Below, in pieces: positions 49,132 through 60,898 of a stretch of 63,274 nucleotides of DNA. The notes beneath the pieces are model-generated. The model searched no databases. It was not told the origin of the DNA and worked only from the letters and a program-made list of their open reading frames with translations. The number at the start of each line of letters is the position of its first letter. The stretch's first letter is position 1. Source of the DNA: Paenibacillus maysiensis (GTDB lineage Bacteria > Bacillota > Bacilli > Paenibacillales > Paenibacillaceae); contig NZ_ASRY01000311.1 in assembly GCF_000520815.1 (NCBI RefSeq), positions 1 through 63,274 of the forward strand, read 5' to 3'. The position numbers were made by a program, and so were the translations under genes.

Positions 49132-50592
49132 TCAGCCTTTAATTTGTGCCTTGAGACGGTCCAGCACCTTGTCACGTCCAAGCAGGAAGATCGTTTCGTT
49201 CAAATCGCGTCCATGCGTTTGACCTGTAAGGGCCACACGAATCGGCATGAACAACTGTTTCCCTTTAAAACCGGTTTCCTTTTGAACTTCCTTGATCAGC
49301 TTGGCCATTTGTGGAGCGGTAAATTCCTCGCTCACTTCAACCTTGCCAGCAAAGGCTTTAAGCACTTCAGGAACCTGCTCTTCGGCCAGCACTGCTGCCG
49401 CTTCAGCATCAAGCTCCAGATGCGAACGGAAAAACAGTTCAGACAAAGCCACAATGTCGGACGCAGAGGTCATTTGTTCCTGATATAAGCGAACAAGAGC
49501 CTTAGCCCAATTCTGCTGTTCCTCCGATAATTCATTCGGTAACAGCCCCGCTGCTTGCAAATGAGGAATCGCCATACCAGCAATCCGCTCAGGATCGGCT
49601 TTTTTAATATAATGATTGTTCAGGTAAGCCAGCTTGTGCGTATCAAAGACAGCCGGACTTTTAGATAAACGATTGGGATCGAAAACCGAAATCAATTGCT
49701 CCCGGTCATAAATTTCTTCTTCGCCTTCCGGGGACCAGCCCAGCAGCGCAATAAAATTGAATATAGCTTCTGGCAAGTAGCCCAACTTGTCGTACTGCTC
49801 CATGAACTGAATAATGGACTCGTTGCGTTTGCTAAGCTTTTTGTGATCATCGCCCACGATCAATGTCATATGACCGAAGATTGGAGGCTCCCAGCCAAGC
49901 GCTTCAAAGATCATCAATTGTCGCGGTGTATTGGAGACATGGTCCTCGCCCCGCAGCACATGCGATATTTTCATCAAATGATCGTCAACCGCCACTGCAA
50001 AGTTATATGTCGGAATACCGTCTTTTTTGACGATAACAAAATCGCCGCTTTCCTTCGAATTAAACGTAATTTGGCCTTTGACCATATCATTAAAGGTATA
50101 TTCGCGATCTTCTGGTACGCGGAAACGGATACTTGGTACACGACCCTCCGCTTCGAATGCCTGACACTGTTCCTCCGTCAGATCACGGTGTTTCCCGGAG
50201 TAGCGCGGTGTCTCCCCACGTTCCGTCTGTTCTTCACGTTCGCGTTCCAGTTCTTCTTCGGTGCAGTAACAGCGGTAAGCCAGGCCACGATCCAGCAGAT
50301 CCTGCCAATACGTTTTGTATATATCCAGGCGCTCGGTCTGACGGTAAGGTCCATACTCGCCTCCGACATCCACGCTTTCATCCCAATCCATACCCAGCCA
50401 TTTCAGATATTTAAGCTGGCTCTCTTCCCCGCCTTCAATGTTGCGTTTCACATCTGTATCTTCAATACGAATAATAAATTTGCCACCTTGGTTCCGAGCA
50501 TACAAATAATTAAATAATGCCGTTCTGGCATTTCCAATATGCAGATGCCCTGTTGGGCTTGGGGCATAACGTACACGAACTTCCGTGCTCAT
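49132..50592 (-). CDS. gltX: Glutamyl-tRNA synthetase
   Basis: GluRS charges tRNA-Glu and, in most Bacillota, tRNA-Gln for later amidation by GatCAB. The 486-residue protein has [20 protein letters not shown] with the HIGH motif, the CYCTEEELE zinc-like motif and KLSKRN as KMSKS equivalent. It follows ispF by 24 bases, as in the B. subtilis ispD-ispF-gltX-cysE order. Confidence 0.98.
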   Translation of the reverse strand: MSTEVRVRYAPSPTGHLHIGNARTALFNYLYARNQGGKFIIRIEDTDVKRNIEGGEESQLKYLKWLGMDWDESVDVGGEYGPYRQTERLDIYKTYWQDLLDRGLAYRCYCTEEELEREREEQTERGETPRYSGKHRDLTEEQCQAFEAEGRVPSIRFRVPEDREYTFNDMVKGQITFNSKESGDFVIVKKDGIPTYNFAVAVDDHLMKISHVLRGEDHVSNTPRQLMIFEALGWEPPIFGHMTLIVGDDHKKLSKRNESIIQFMEQYDKLGYLPEAIFNFIALLGWSPEGEEEIYDREQLISVFDPNRLSKSPAVFDTHKLAYLNNHYIKKADPERIAGMAIPHLQAAGLLPNELSEEQQNWAKALVRLYQEQMTSASDIVALSELFFRSHLELDAEAAAVLAEEQVPEVLKAFAGKVEVSEEFTAPQMAKLIKEVQKETGFKGKQLFMPIRVALTGQTHGRDLNETIFLLGRDKVLDRLKAQIKG

Positions 50593-50616
50593 AAAATCTC
50601 CTCCAAATCTAAGTTC

Positions 50617-51108
50617 TCAAGATGATAGCATACCCTTAACAAGACAGACAACCGATTGAGCTGCGATCCCTTCACCCCGCCCGGCAAAGCCGAGCTGCTC
50701 TGTCGTAGTCGCCTTCACGTTCACCTGGGAAGGGTCCTCCGCTTCCAGCGCACGAGCGATTACTTCATTCATCTGCGGGATGTAAGATGCCATTTTGGGC
50801 TTTTGTGCAATAATCGTAGAATCAATATTCCCCAATCGATATCCTCGCTCTTTAGCCAAACTCCATACATGCTCCAGCAGCTTGAGACTGTCGGCATCCT
50901 TGAATTCCGGATCGTTATCCGGAAAGTGCTTCCCGATGTCCCCCAGACCAAGCGCGCCCAGAATGGCATCGCTAATCGCATGCAGCAGCACATCAGCATC
51001 AGAATGACCCAGCAATCCCTTTTCATAAGGAATATTCACGCCCCCGATAATGCACGGCCTTCCTTCCACCAACTGGTGGACGTCAAACCCTTGTCCCACT
51101 CTGATCAT
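50617..51108 (-). CDS. ispF: 2-C-methyl-D-erythritol 2,4-cyclodiphosphate synthase
   Basis: IspF closes the cyclodiphosphate ring in the MEP isoprenoid pathway. The 163-residue form starts [23 protein letters not shown] at 51108 with the metal ligands DVH. It holds [22 protein letters not shown] and the C-terminal [20 protein letters not shown]. Its ATG overlaps the ispD stop (ATGA), so the two pathway genes are coupled. Confidence 0.97.
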   Translation of the reverse strand: MIRVGQGFDVHQLVEGRPCIIGGVNIPYEKGLLGHSDADVLLHAISDAILGALGLGDIGKHFPDNDPEFKDADSLKLLEHVWSLAKERGYRLGNIDSTIIAQKPKMASYIPQMNEVIARALEAEDPSQVNVKATTTEQLGFAGRGEGIAAQSVVCLVKGMLSS

Positions 51109-51803
51109 CTGATATCCTCTCCCTCTGTCTTTACCCATAACGCCGCCATATCCAAATCCTCAGGCGTGGTAATTTTAATATTTTTGTAGCTGCCCTGAAC
51201 CACAGTGACCGGAATCCCCAATCGCTCCACAAGCATAGAATCGTCTGTCCCCAAAAATCCTGCCTGCTCCGCTTCCTCGTAGGCCCGCAGCAGATCGGAA
51301 AGACGAAAAGTCTGTGGCGTTTGAATACTCCACAGACTTCGGCGATCTGGCGTTGCCGTAATGATACCATCCCCGTTCACTTGCTTGACTGTATCCTTTA
51401 CAGGCACCGCCGCTACAGAAGCACCAGTACGCTGGGCTGCCTCCAGGCATGAACGTACAAGCTCAGGCTGAATGAGCGGGCGCACACCATCATGCACCAT
51501 CACCCAATCTGCTTGCAGGTGGCTCAGACCACGATATACCGAATGCTGGCGTTCACTGCCCCCAGCCACCACCTGCACGTTCTTGCCGATCCGGTATTGA
51601 CGAATCCACTCTTGGCAGCGCTCGACATCTTCCGCCCCCGTCACCATCACCATTTCATCCACTTCGGGTATGGCTGCGAATATTTCAAGTGTATGTATGA
51701 AGATGGGCTTGTCCCGCAAAAGCAAAAATTGCTTGCTCTCCGGCGTTCCCATACGGGAGCCGCGCCCGGCCGCCACAATGACGACTCCTACCCGATTGTT
51801 CAT
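51105..51803 (-). CDS. ispD: 2-C-methyl-D-erythritol 4-phosphate cytidylyltransferase
   Basis: IspD couples CTP to methylerythritol phosphate in the MEP pathway. The 232-residue form starts [19 protein letters not shown] at the ATG at 51803, with the nucleotide-binding loop AAGRGSRMG. Further motifs are VHDGVRPLI (about 98-106) and TPQTFR. An in-frame start at 51854 would run into the yacL end. It overlaps ispF by four bases. Confidence 0.97.
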   Translation of the reverse strand: MNNRVGVVIVAAGRGSRMGTPESKQFLLLRDKPIFIHTLEIFAAIPEVDEMVMVTGAEDVERCQEWIRQYRIGKNVQVVAGGSERQHSVYRGLSHLQADWVMVHDGVRPLIQPELVRSCLEAAQRTGASVAAVPVKDTVKQVNGDGIITATPDRRSLWSIQTPQTFRLSDLLRAYEEAEQAGFLGTDDSMLVERLGIPVTVVQGSYKNIKITTPEDLDMAALWVKTEGEDIR

Positions 51804-51873
51804 TGAAATGACTCCTGCCTTGATCGCATCTGGACGATCCGTATGATTACACATCTACTTCATCATACCGCGT

Positions 51874-52959
51874 TTATTGAGCTTTTTCCAATAATTTCGG
51901 TTTGGCAAAAATCATACGGCCCGCAGAGGTCTGAAGTACGCTCGTTACCAACACCTCCATCAGAGAACCAATGTAGTCTCGACCGCCTTCCACAACGATC
52001 ATTGTACCATCATCCAGATAGGCCACACCTTGCCCATGCTCCTTGCCGTCTTTGATAATCTGCACCATAATTTCCTCACCAGGCAGCACTACAGGCTTTA
52101 CAGCATTTGCCAAGTCATTAATATTCAGCACCGATACACCTTGAAGCTCGCACACCTTATTCAGGTTAAAATCGTTCGTTACCACCTTACCCTGTAGCAC
52201 CTTTGCCAGCTTGACCAGCTTGCTGTCGACCTCTGAAATCTCCTCAAAATCGCCTTCATAAATCAATACATTTACATCCAACTCTTTTTGAATCTTGTTC
52301 AAAATATCCAGACCTCGCCGCCCGCGGTTACGCTTGAGCAAATCCGACGAATCTGCAATATGCTGAAGCTCCTCCAGCACAAATTCGGGAATAACAATCG
52401 TCCCTTCGATAAAACCCGTCTTGCAAATATCCGCAATACGTCCGTCTATAATAACGCTGGTGTCCAAAATTTTATGTTCCTCTAGCTTGCGTTCTTCCAC
52501 ACCCGTACCACGACCAAAAAATCCCGAACTCCAAAATGAGGACAGCTCGTCCCGTTTTTCCAGCCCGACCATCACACCCACATATCCGCATACGATGGTG
52601 ACGGCCGTTTGGATCAGTTGACCTGGTGCCCCCAGCCATGACAAAAGCGGGTAAACTGCTAAGGAAAGGATCAAGCCCACCGCTAATCCAATCGTACCTG
52701 CCATCATCTCATTCATTGGAATCCGTACCAAACCTTCGATCCCCTGCTGTAAACGATTCGCCACAGCTGTTCCGGCGAGCGAACATCCAGCCATAAATAA
52801 CACAGCTCCCGCAATCATCCAAACAGCCATTCCCGGTAACGAACCATCACTCAACCACTGGGGCAGCCATGATACGATACCTCCTACCCGATGATATAAC
52901 GTATAGCCGAACCATGCTCCGCACAATCCTGTAAAAGTTAAAATAGCCTTTCTCCACAT
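51874..52959 (-). CDS. PIN/TRAM-domain membrane protein (YacL type)
   Basis: The 361-residue protein has four N-terminal membrane segments (about 5-22, 32-55, 82-103, 110-130), a PIN domain starting at [23 protein letters not shown] and including [11 protein letters not shown], and a C-terminal TRAM domain (about 285-345). The pattern matches B. subtilis YacL, a probable membrane-bound nuclease of unknown target. It starts at an ATG after GGAGG, and a long spacing with a terminator separates it from pssA. Confidence 0.9.
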   Translation of the reverse strand: MWRKAILTFTGLCGAWFGYTLYHRVGGIVSWLPQWLSDGSLPGMAVWMIAGAVLFMAGCSLAGTAVANRLQQGIEGLVRIPMNEMMAGTIGLAVGLILSLAVYPLLSWLGAPGQLIQTAVTIVCGYVGVMVGLEKRDELSSFWSSGFFGRGTGVEERKLEEHKILDTSVIIDGRIADICKTGFIEGTIVIPEFVLEELQHIADSSDLLKRNRGRRGLDILNKIQKELDVNVLIYEGDFEEISEVDSKLVKLAKVLQGKVVTNDFNLNKVCELQGVSVLNINDLANAVKPVVLPGEEIMVQIIKDGKEHGQGVAYLDDGTMIVVEGGRDYIGSLMEVLVTSVLQTSAGRMIFAKPKLLEKAQ

Positions 52960-53082
52960 CAAGTCTCTATACCTCCTTTGTTTTCTTTTTACATCCTGAT
53001 ATTTATTGCATATACATCACTTTCCTTACCAGTATGATCCAATTTTCACGCAACTAACCCTATGTTTTTGATTTTTTATGCA

Positions 53083-53130
53083 TAAAAAAAAGCATCTATC
53101 TCCCTGAAATGATTCAAGGAAATAAATGCT
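53083..53130 (-). terminator. Terminator after pssA
   Basis: AGCATTTATTTCCTTGA pairs with TCAGGGAGATAGATGCT (few mismatches) and is followed by eight T on the minus strand, 22 bases past the pssA stop. Between it and yacL (52960-53082) no strong promoter is visible. Confidence 0.82.
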
Positions 53131-53151
53131 CATTTGTTTTCTCGCTTAATT

Positions 53152-53898
53152 CTAATGCTGTGAATGACGATATTGATCATCCTGTTCTTCCTGAGTGGAA
53201 CGTCCCCGTCCGCGCCCACGTCTACGTGACAACTTACGGATATTAAGTTTCATGCCATACAATGCATACAACACCAACGGTACGAAAATCAGCTTCGATA
53301 ATTGATCCGGGAATTTAACTGCCAGTACAACGGCAGCAACCACAACCCATGGAGCGATCCAGATCGCTTTCTTCGGAAGACCCACCTTTTTTAAATTCGG
53401 ATATTTCATCGAGCTGACCATCAAATAAGAGACAAGTAGCATCGCAACCGACATGTATAACGTGGAGACATCATTATGAAACAAGGATAAAGTCGCCAGC
53501 ACTCCACCTGCTGCCGGTATCGGCAAGCCTGTAAAATAACCCGGTACACCAGGACGTACATTAAAACGAGCCAAACGTAACGCTCCGCACATCGGAAAAA
53601 TAGCCGTAACCGTCCAGGCCAAAGCCGAATTAGCATCATGAAAAGCAACCATGTACATAATAACTGCGGGGGCTACACCAAAAGATATCATATCTGATAA
53701 GGAGTCCAGTTCTTTACCGAATTCGCTCTGGGCATTTAGCGCCCGGGCCATTCGTCCATCCAGTCCGTCCAACAACATGGCGACAATAACCATAATAGCG
53801 GCAAGACTGTATTTTCCGTCTACGGCCAGTAAAATGGCGATCATTCCGAGAAACAAGTTACCCAAGGTACACATGTTCGGAATTGATTTGGTAATCAT
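53152..53898 (-). CDS. pssA: CDP-diacylglycerol--serine O-phosphatidyltransferase
   Basis: PssA makes phosphatidylserine, the precursor of phosphatidylethanolamine. The 248-residue membrane protein has the CDP-alcohol phosphatidyltransferase motif DGLDGRMARALNAQSEFGKELDSLSD (about 43-68), with all conserved Asp residues, and about seven hydrophobic segments. The tail is strongly basic (KLSRRRGRGRGRSTQ). B. subtilis has its pssA elsewhere, so this position between disA and yacL looks specific to this lineage. Confidence 0.92.
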   Translation of the reverse strand: MITKSIPNMCTLGNLFLGMIAILLAVDGKYSLAAIMVIVAMLLDGLDGRMARALNAQSEFGKELDSLSDMISFGVAPAVIMYMVAFHDANSALAWTVTAIFPMCGALRLARFNVRPGVPGYFTGLPIPAAGGVLATLSLFHNDVSTLYMSVAMLLVSYLMVSSMKYPNLKKVGLPKKAIWIAPWVVVAAVVLAVKFPDQLSKLIFVPLVLYALYGMKLNIRKLSRRRGRGRGRSTQEEQDDQYRHSQH

Positions 53899-53952
53899 CT
53901 CTTCACCTCAATGTATGAATTGTTCCATTATAATCCTTTCACTGTATTACAT

Positions 53953-55029
53953 TTACATTTGCCTGTCAATGAAAACTTGTTCCTGCAATCGTTTGAGTCC
54001 CTCTTTAATGGTACGCGCACGGACTTCTCCAATGCCATCTACTTCATCCAGTTCTTCAATCGTCGCTGTCATAACATGCGGAAAACGCCCAAACCGCTCC
54101 ACCAGATTGTGAATGATCACATTCGGTAGACGTGGTATCTTGTTCAGCACCCGATAACCGCGCGCCACGATATATTCTTCTGATGTCGCAGCCGAAGACG
54201 GGTATCCCAGCAAACGCACAATATGATTTGCATCCAGCAGCTCATCGTCCGTGGAACGCTTGAGACCCAATATGATGCCACGAATTTTCTCATCGCTATC
54301 GTCTTTGGCATAATCCTTATACAGTAGCCAAGCCTCTTCCTCGATATTACTGACAAGCTCATCCATCTGCATGCAAATTAAACGGCCCTCATTCCCAAGC
54401 TCGTTAATAAATCGTTTGATTTCCATTTTGATGCGCAGCACCATTTCGATCCGTTGGATAACATTTACCACTTCGGGCATGGTCACTAATTCTTCAAATT
54501 CGGATGCCGTCAAATTCGTCGAGGCTTGCCCCAACACAGATCTATACTTTTCCAGCGTCTGAATGGCCTGATTGGCTTTGGTTAAAATAACTCCAATTTC
54601 CTTGAGCGCATATCTCAGCGTTCCCTGATACAATGTAATAATATTACGCCGCTGCGAAATAGATACGACTAACTTGCCGGTTTGCTTGGCAACCCGCTCC
54701 GCTGTCCGGTGACGAATACCCGTTTCAATCGATGAGATAGAAGAATCAGGAATCAATTGCGTATTTGCGTATAGAATCCGTTTCAAATCCTCGCTCAGTA
54801 TGATGGCACCGTCCATCTTAGCCAGTTCATACAAATAGTTCGGCGAAAAATCACAGTTAATCGAGAAGCCGCCGTCCACGACCTCCATTACCTCCGGGCT
54901 ATAGCCAACGACCAGAAGAGCGCCCGTTTTGGCGCGCAGCACGTTTTCCAGTCCGTCGCGAAAGGGAGTTCCCGGTGCCACAAGCCGCAGCAAATCATTC
55001 ATTTTATCCAGTTGGCTCGCTTCTTTCAT
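53953..55029 (-). CDS. disA: DNA integrity scanning diadenylate cyclase DisA
   Basis: DisA makes c-di-AMP and pauses when it meets branched DNA. The 358-residue protein has the DAC domain with MDGAIIL (DGA at about 73-75) and RHRTAER (106-112), a helical middle, and a C-terminal helix-hairpin-helix DNA-binding domain ([18 protein letters not shown]). It is translated from the ATG at 55029, eight bases after AGGGGG, and follows radA by 12 bases. Confidence 0.97.
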   Translation of the reverse strand: MKEASQLDKMNDLLRLVAPGTPFRDGLENVLRAKTGALLVVGYSPEVMEVVDGGFSINCDFSPNYLYELAKMDGAIILSEDLKRILYANTQLIPDSSISSIETGIRHRTAERVAKQTGKLVVSISQRRNIITLYQGTLRYALKEIGVILTKANQAIQTLEKYRSVLGQASTNLTASEFEELVTMPEVVNVIQRIEMVLRIKMEIKRFINELGNEGRLICMQMDELVSNIEEEAWLLYKDYAKDDSDEKIRGIILGLKRSTDDELLDANHIVRLLGYPSSAATSEEYIVARGYRVLNKIPRLPNVIIHNLVERFGRFPHVMTATIEELDEVDGIGEVRARTIKEGLKRLQEQVFIDRQM

Positions 55030-55041
55030 TCTCATTGCCCC

Positions 55042-56415
55042 CTAATCTAATGCGGCTGCCAATGCATCTGCCACCGTTCCTACTCCTACAATTTGTATCC
55101 CTTTCGGATGCGTCCAGCCCTTCAGACTCTTCTCTGGCATAATCACCCGTTTAAAACCGAGCTTCTCTGCTTCACGCACACGCTGCTCCGCTCTGGATAC
55201 AGCACGCACCTCACCCGTCAGCCCCACCTCGCCAAAAATCACATCGTACGGCTTGGTAGGCGCATCTCGAAAGCTGGAAGCAATACTCACCGCTATAGCC
55301 AGGTCCACCGCTGGTTCATCCAGTTTTACGCCCCCGGCCACATTTAGATACGCATCCTGATTTTGCAAAAACATACCCATCCGCTTTTCCAACACGGCTA
55401 TAATCAATCCCATTCGGTGATGGTCAACCCCTGTACCCATTCGGCGCGGAGAAGGAAAATGTGTAGTCGCAATCAGCGCTTGCAGCTCAACTAATACAGG
55501 CCGGGTCCCTTCCATACTGGCGACGACTGTGGAACCAGCCACACCCAGAGGTCGTTCGGACAAGAACAGCTCGGAAGGATTCGACACCTCACGCAAGCCG
55601 CTTTCAGCCATTTCAAAAATACCAATTTCATTCGTAGAGCCAAAACGATTCTTAACCGCACGCAACAGCCGATACGTATGATGGCGCTCTCCTTCAAAAT
55701 AAAGCACGCAATCGACCATATGCTCCAACAGACGCGGGCCTGCAATGGCCCCTTCCTTGGTCACATGTCCTACCAGCACCGTCGCAATACCTAATCCCTT
55801 GGCAATCCGCATAAAACGTGAAGTACATTCCCGTACCTGTGCTACACTCCCCGGCGCACTCGTCACCTCAGGCAAATATACAGTCTGGATAGAGTCAATC
55901 ACCAGAAACTCCGGTTTCAAGCTGTCTACCGCTTCTTCAATCGTCTCCAAATTCGTCTCACATAATACGTATAGGTTGGGGGACAAGGCACCGAGACGAT
56001 CTGCACGCAGCTTCGTCTGACGAACGGATTCCTCACCTGACACATAAAGCACCTTTAAACCGGTTAAAGCCAGCTCATTTGATGTCTGTAGCATAAGCGT
56101 AGACTTTCCAATCCCCGGATCACCGCCCACCAGAACGAGTGAACCCGGCACCACGCCTCCTCCAAGCACGCGATTCAATTCGCCAATTCCCGTCAAAATT
56201 CGTGCTTCTTTGCCACTCTCCACCTCGATAATAGGGAGCGGTTTATCTTTTGTGCTATGAGTAAGAAGGGAAGAACCCAGTCCTTGAGTTTTAACAACGC
56301 TTTCCGTTTCCTCCACCATGGAATTCCATGCCTGGCATCCGGGACATTTTCCATACCATTTGGGCGATTCATAACCGCACTCCGTACAGGAAAATTTAGT
56401 TTTCACTTTAGCCAT
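55042..56415 (-). CDS. radA: DNA repair protein RadA
   Basis: RadA is a RecA-like ATPase that promotes branch migration and limits DisA activity. The 457-residue protein has the N-terminal zinc finger Cys10, Cys13, Cys24, Cys27, a P-loop [10 protein letters not shown] (about 97-106), the RadA-specific [11 protein letters not shown] and a C-terminal Lon-like domain. It is immediately followed by disA. The leader (56416-56583) contains a small ACAGCCC/GGGCTGT hairpin, but I cannot define its promoter. Confidence 0.97.
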   Translation of the reverse strand: MAKVKTKFSCTECGYESPKWYGKCPGCQAWNSMVEETESVVKTQGLGSSLLTHSTKDKPLPIIEVESGKEARILTGIGELNRVLGGGVVPGSLVLVGGDPGIGKSTLMLQTSNELALTGLKVLYVSGEESVRQTKLRADRLGALSPNLYVLCETNLETIEEAVDSLKPEFLVIDSIQTVYLPEVTSAPGSVAQVRECTSRFMRIAKGLGIATVLVGHVTKEGAIAGPRLLEHMVDCVLYFEGERHHTYRLLRAVKNRFGSTNEIGIFEMAESGLREVSNPSELFLSERPLGVAGSTVVASMEGTRPVLVELQALIATTHFPSPRRMGTGVDHHRMGLIIAVLEKRMGMFLQNQDAYLNVAGGVKLDEPAVDLAIAVSIASSFRDAPTKPYDVIFGEVGLTGEVRAVSRAEQRVREAEKLGFKRVIMPEKSLKGWTHPKGIQIVGVGTVADALAAALD

Positions 56416-56583
56416 ACTTTGTTCCTTGGCTCCTTATATGACAACGATCAATGTCGGATTTATCATCACACAGCCCGGAAAGGGCTGTAACAATAAAAGT
56501 TTACCATTGAAGCTCGGCGGACGTAAAGCGATATCACAAACTTTTCCAAAGCACTTATCCGACCACTCCACAGTGCTTTATAC

Positions 56584-56632
56584 ACAAAAAGGGTGCCCTC
56601 GCCACAGCTTTTCAGCCTGCGAGACACCCTTT
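56584..56632 (-). terminator. Terminator of the ctsR-clpC operon
   Basis: AAAGGGTG-CTCGC pairs with GCGAG-GCACCCTTT, followed by TTTTGTG on the minus strand, about 100 bases past the clpC stop. Confidence 0.9.
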
Positions 56633-56729
56633 CTAACCACTTTTATTGTGCTAACCTATCGTACCTCTGTCCTTTTTGGGCAAAAGCCGATGATTATCAT
56701 TAACTTTTATTGCCTGCTCAGTACAATGT

Positions 56730-59174
56730 TCAGGACTTGGCGGATACGTTATCCTTTTTCGTAACGGTCAACGCACCATTCTCCTCATCAATAAAGAGAG
56801 AATCGCCTTTAGTGATATTACCCGACAACAGCTCCTCGGACAGACGATCCTCGATATGCTTCTGGATTGCACGACGCAATGGACGCGCACCATATGCCGG
56901 ATCAAAGCCTTCCTTCGCAAGGAATACCTTAGCCTTGTCTGTCAACTCAAAATCAACCTCGTACTCATTCAGACGCTTACGCAGCTCTTCGGACATGAGC
57001 GACACGATTTCGGCGATGTGTTTTTCTTCGAGAGAATGGAAAACGATAATTTCATCAATCCGGTTCAAGAACTCGGGACGGAAGCTTTTCTTCAGTTCAT
57101 CCATCACTTTGCCCTTCATGTTATCGTAATCCGCTCCAGCGTCCACAACAGCTGTAAAGCCCAGCGTTGAGTTGCGTTTGATCGCCTGTGCACCCACATT
57201 GGATGTCAGGATGATAAGTGTGTTGCGGAAATCGACGACACGACCTTTGGAATCCGTTAGACGTCCATCTTCCAGCACTTGCAGGAGAATGTTGAACACT
57301 TCTGGATGTGCTTTTTCAATCTCATCCAACAGTACGACAGAGTAAGGTTTACGACGTACCTTCTCAGTCAATTGACCGCCTTCTTCATATCCAACATATC
57401 CTGGAGGCGCTCCTACCAGACGGGACGTGGAATGCTTCTCCATGTATTCGGACATATCGATTCGGATAACCGCATTTTCATCTCCGAACATGGATTCAGC
57501 CAACGCGCGTGCCAGCTCGGTTTTACCAACCCCGGTTGGACCGAGGAAAATAAAGGAGCCGATTGGACGCTTCGGATCTTTCAGTCCAGCACGTGCCCGG
57601 CGAATAGCCCGACTAACTGCCTTAACTGCTTCATCCTGCCCAATTACCCGCTCATGCAACAACTCTTCCATGTTCAGCAAGCGATGCGTTTCTTCCTCTT
57701 TCAGCTTGCTGACCGGAACACCTGTCCAGATCGCAACGACCTGAGCAATATCCTCTGGTGTTACTTCGGAATCTGTACGTCCCTGTTGCTCTTTCCATTG
57801 GTTTTTCGTAACATCCAGCTCTTCACGAATTTTCTGCTCTGTATCACGCAGTGCAGCCGCCTTTTCGAACTCTTGGCTTTGTACAGCCGAATCCTTTTCC
57901 TTACGAATATCTTCCAGACGGTTTTCCAGCTGTTTCAGGTCTGGCGGTACCGTGTAGGAATTCAGCCTTACCTTGGAACCCGCTTCATCAATAAGGTCAA
58001 TTGCTTTATCCGGCAGGAAGCGGTCGGTGATATAACGATCCGACAATTTTACTGCCGCTTCAATGGCTTCATCCGTAATTTTCACACGATGATGCGCTTC
58101 ATAACGGTCACGCAGGCCGTACAGAATTTGAATAGCTTCTTCTGGAGAAGGCTGATCTACCGTTATCGGCTGGAAGCGGCGTTCCAAAGCGGCGTCCTTC
58201 TCAATATATTTGCGGTATTCGTCCAGCGTTGTTGCACCGATGCATTGCAGCTCGCCACGTGCCAGAGCAGGCTTGAGGATATTGGAAGCATCAATTGCAC
58301 CTTCCGCTCCACCAGCACCGATCAGCGTATGCAGCTCATCAATGAACAATACGATATTTCCAGCCTGACGAATCTCGTCCATAATCTTTTTCAAGCGATC
58401 CTCGAATTCACCACGATATTTGGTGCCTGCTACCACAGAACCCATATCCAGTGTCATAACACGCTTGTCACGCAGCGTTTCGGGAATCTCATTCGCAATA
58501 ATCTTTTGCGCCAGTCCTTCGGCAATTGCTGTTTTACCTACCCCTGGCTCACCGATCAGAACCGGATTGTTCTTCGTACGGCGGCTGAGTACCTGAATTA
58601 CACGCTCAATTTCCTTACTACGCCCGATGACAGGGTCCAGGTTGTTTTCCTTCGCAGATGCCGTCAAATCACGTGCCAAGCTGTCCAGCGTTGGTGTGCT
58701 GACATTAGCCGGAGCACCGTGATGGCTGGAAACAGCCTCGCTGCTGCCGAGCAATTGAAGCACTTGCTGACGCGCTTTATTCAGACTGATACCCAGGTTA
58801 TTCAGTACACGGGCTGCTACACCTTCGCCTTCACGGATAAGACCGAGCAAAATATGCTCTGTACCTACATAGGTATGGCCCAGCTTACGAGCTTCATCCA
58901 TAGACAGCTCGATAACCTTTTTGGCGCGTGGAGTATAGGCAATGTTCGTCGGTTGTTCTTGACCGCGTCCAATCAGCGTTTCCACTTCATCCTGAATTTT
59001 TTCCAGTCCCAGCCCTAAACCAATCAAGGCTTTCGCCGCAATTCCTTCACCTTCACGAATGAGGCCGAGCAAAATGTGCTCCGTGCCAATGTTGTTGTGT
59101 CCCAATCGAACAGCTTCTTCCTGAGCCAAGGCAAGCACTTTTTGTGCGCGTTCCGTAAATCTTCCAAACATCAT
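56730..59174 (-). CDS. clpC: ATP-dependent Clp protease ATPase subunit ClpC
   Basis: ClpC unfolds substrates for ClpP and, with MecA or McsB, takes part in regulated proteolysis. The 814-residue protein has the two N-terminal Clp repeats ([20 protein letters not shown] start), the D1 AAA+ module with [10 protein letters not shown], a coiled middle domain with a UVR-like part, and the D2 module with [10 protein letters not shown]. The C-terminus lacks a long extension. It is the last gene of the CtsR-controlled operon. Confidence 0.98.
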   Translation of the reverse strand: MMFGRFTERAQKVLALAQEEAVRLGHNNIGTEHILLGLIREGEGIAAKALIGLGLGLEKIQDEVETLIGRGQEQPTNIAYTPRAKKVIELSMDEARKLGHTYVGTEHILLGLIREGEGVAARVLNNLGISLNKARQQVLQLLGSSEAVSSHHGAPANVSTPTLDSLARDLTASAKENNLDPVIGRSKEIERVIQVLSRRTKNNPVLIGEPGVGKTAIAEGLAQKIIANEIPETLRDKRVMTLDMGSVVAGTKYRGEFEDRLKKIMDEIRQAGNIVLFIDELHTLIGAGGAEGAIDASNILKPALARGELQCIGATTLDEYRKYIEKDAALERRFQPITVDQPSPEEAIQILYGLRDRYEAHHRVKITDEAIEAAVKLSDRYITDRFLPDKAIDLIDEAGSKVRLNSYTVPPDLKQLENRLEDIRKEKDSAVQSQEFEKAAALRDTEQKIREELDVTKNQWKEQQGRTDSEVTPEDIAQVVAIWTGVPVSKLKEEETHRLLNMEELLHERVIGQDEAVKAVSRAIRRARAGLKDPKRPIGSFIFLGPTGVGKTELARALAESMFGDENAVIRIDMSEYMEKHSTSRLVGAPPGYVGYEEGGQLTEKVRRKPYSVVLLDEIEKAHPEVFNILLQVLEDGRLTDSKGRVVDFRNTLIILTSNVGAQAIKRNSTLGFTAVVDAGADYDNMKGKVMDELKKSFRPEFLNRIDEIIVFHSLEEKHIAEIVSLMSEELRKRLNEYEVDFELTDKAKVFLAKEGFDPAYGARPLRRAIQKHIEDRLSEELLSGNITKGDSLFIDEENGALTVTKKDNVSAKS

Positions 59175-59218
59175 ATATCCTGCACCTCCACAGTGTGTAT
59201 TTCAGATCATTCTATATA

Positions 59219-60283
59219 TTAAAGGGTTGTGCCTAATTTTTGCCGGATCAGCTTCGCCCGGTACATATCGCGCTCGTCGGTATTCATTTTATCTCCAAAG
59301 CTTTTTTGCAGAAATCCGGGTTGTGTCATCACATTCAGCTCATTCAACGCTGCGGTGGATGGACGCTCCAAAATCCCCAAGTCCACGCCAAGACGTACAT
59401 CCGACAATCGCTGTGCGGCCTCCTTGGAATCCAGTACCGCTGCATATGACAAAATACCGAATGAACGCATCACCCGATCCGTAATCCGCAGCATGGACTC
59501 ATTCATCAGCCGTTCCCTGGCGGAACGTTCGTGCTCTATAATTTGCAGCACGACGCCATGCAGATTTTCGATAATTTCCGCTTCGGTTTGTCCCAATGTA
59601 ATCTGATTGGATACCTGAAACAGATTGCCGACCGCTTCGCTGCCTTCACCATAAATACCGCGAACGGTAAGACCTACCTGTGAAACAGCAGACAAAATGC
59701 GGTTAATCTGATGAGTCATGACCAGTGCGGGCAGATGCATCATCACTGAAGCTCTCATCCCTGTGCCAACATTCGTCGGACAGCTGGTCAGAAAGCCTCT
59801 ACGATCATCAAATGCATAATCGACATGCGCCTCAAATGCATCATCAATAACCATAGCACGTTCCCAAGCTTCTCTAACCTGACATCCCGGATATAAGCAC
59901 TGGATACGCAGATGATCCTCTTCGTTTATCATAACACTAACCGATTCATCATCGCTAATCAAAACAGCACCGTTACGAGATTCGTTCGCCAAATTAGGGC
60001 TAATCAAATGCTTCTCAACCAGCACCTGCTTGTCGATCTCATCCAACTCGGATATTTTCAGGGTATGAAAGGTACCAAAGCGTCCTAAATCATCATACTG
60101 AAGGATATCCGTCAAGCGTTGAAGTGCTTCTTCCGACTGCTGGTTGGTAGCAAGCATGGGAAAAGGCAGATGCTGCAAGTTACGCGCAATTCTCACCCGG
60201 CTGCTAATGACAATCTCTGAATCCGCAGCATCACCACGCATCCAATCACTTAGCGGCTTTTCCGTAAACCGGATATTAGGCAT
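59219..60283 (-). CDS. mcsB: Protein arginine kinase McsB
   Basis: McsB phosphorylates arginine residues, which marks proteins for ClpC-ClpP and inactivates CtsR. The 354-residue form starts MPNIRFTEKPLSDWMRGDAADSEIVISSRVRIARNL at the ATG at 60283 after AGGAGGGG. It has the ATP:guanido phosphotransferase features ISSRVRIARNL and CPTNVGTGMRASVMMHLP, plus RGIYGEGSEA. It lies 29 bases after mcsA and 44 bases before clpC. Confidence 0.97.
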   Translation of the reverse strand: MPNIRFTEKPLSDWMRGDAADSEIVISSRVRIARNLQHLPFPMLATNQQSEEALQRLTDILQYDDLGRFGTFHTLKISELDEIDKQVLVEKHLISPNLANESRNGAVLISDDESVSVMINEEDHLRIQCLYPGCQVREAWERAMVIDDAFEAHVDYAFDDRRGFLTSCPTNVGTGMRASVMMHLPALVMTHQINRILSAVSQVGLTVRGIYGEGSEAVGNLFQVSNQITLGQTEAEIIENLHGVVLQIIEHERSARERLMNESMLRITDRVMRSFGILSYAAVLDSKEAAQRLSDVRLGVDLGILERPSTAALNELNVMTQPGFLQKSFGDKMNTDERDMYRAKLIRQKLGTTL

Positions 60284-60312
60284 TACGCATCCCCTCCTAC
60301 TCTTCACAAACT

Positions 60313-60837
60313 TTACTCTTCAGTCATTTCTTTTTCAAGCTCTCTGATTTGATCCCTAAGCTCAGCGGCTGATTCGAATTCTTCCTGTACAATATGTTGT
60401 TGCATCTCTTTTTTCAGATCGTCAATTTGCCGTTTAACCTTCAATCGACCTCCGGTGCGAACTGGAACCTTGCCCACATGGCTCGTACTGCCATGCACAC
60501 GCTTGAACAACGGGTCCAGACGGCTGTCAAAATATTGATAGCATGACGGGCACCCAAAGCGCCCCAGCTTACTGAACTGTGCATAGGTCATGCCACACTC
60601 CTTGCATTGCAGGTTCTGTGGACCGCTATGGCCTGGCGACTGGCTCTTTGTACTGGATTCGAAATCCAGCATACCCGACAATAGGCTATGAATTGAAAAG
60701 CCATTAGGTGTACCAGGGATCATCTCCCCTTTTTCCTTCGCACACGTCTCACAAATATGAAACTCTGTCTTTTCGCCATTCACAATTTTGGTGAAATGCA
60801 AAGTTGCCGGCCTTTTATTACATTCTTGGCACAGCAT
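60313..60837 (-). CDS. mcsA: McsB activator McsA
   Basis: McsA activates McsB and helps load substrates on ClpC. The 174-residue protein has four CxxC pairs (Cys3/6, 29/32, 78/81, 96/99) for zinc and a C-terminal UVR motif (VKRQIDDLKKEMQQHIVQEEFESAAELRDQI). It follows ctsR by about 60 bases in the class III heat-shock operon. Confidence 0.97.
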   Translation of the reverse strand: MLCQECNKRPATLHFTKIVNGEKTEFHICETCAKEKGEMIPGTPNGFSIHSLLSGMLDFESSTKSQSPGHSGPQNLQCKECGMTYAQFSKLGRFGCPSCYQYFDSRLDPLFKRVHGSTSHVGKVPVRTGGRLKVKRQIDDLKKEMQQHIVQEEFESAAELRDQIRELEKEMTEE

Positions 60838-60898
60838 AAAAGCACCTCCTTCAGCGTCAGGATTTTACAAATCCCTACTCCAAATCTTGAATCACACG

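Noticed and set aside
52963..53082. Promoter of the PIN/TRAM gene after the pssA terminator
   Set aside because: Several TTG-rich hexamers are present, but none has a matching -10 at a usable distance.
57279..59018. Long plus-strand open frame (579 codons) opposite clpC
   Set aside because: It is the mirror of a strongly codon-biased gene, has no family resemblance, no promoter and no ribosome-binding site; many such antisense frames lie opposite tuf, rpoC, rpoB and fusA.
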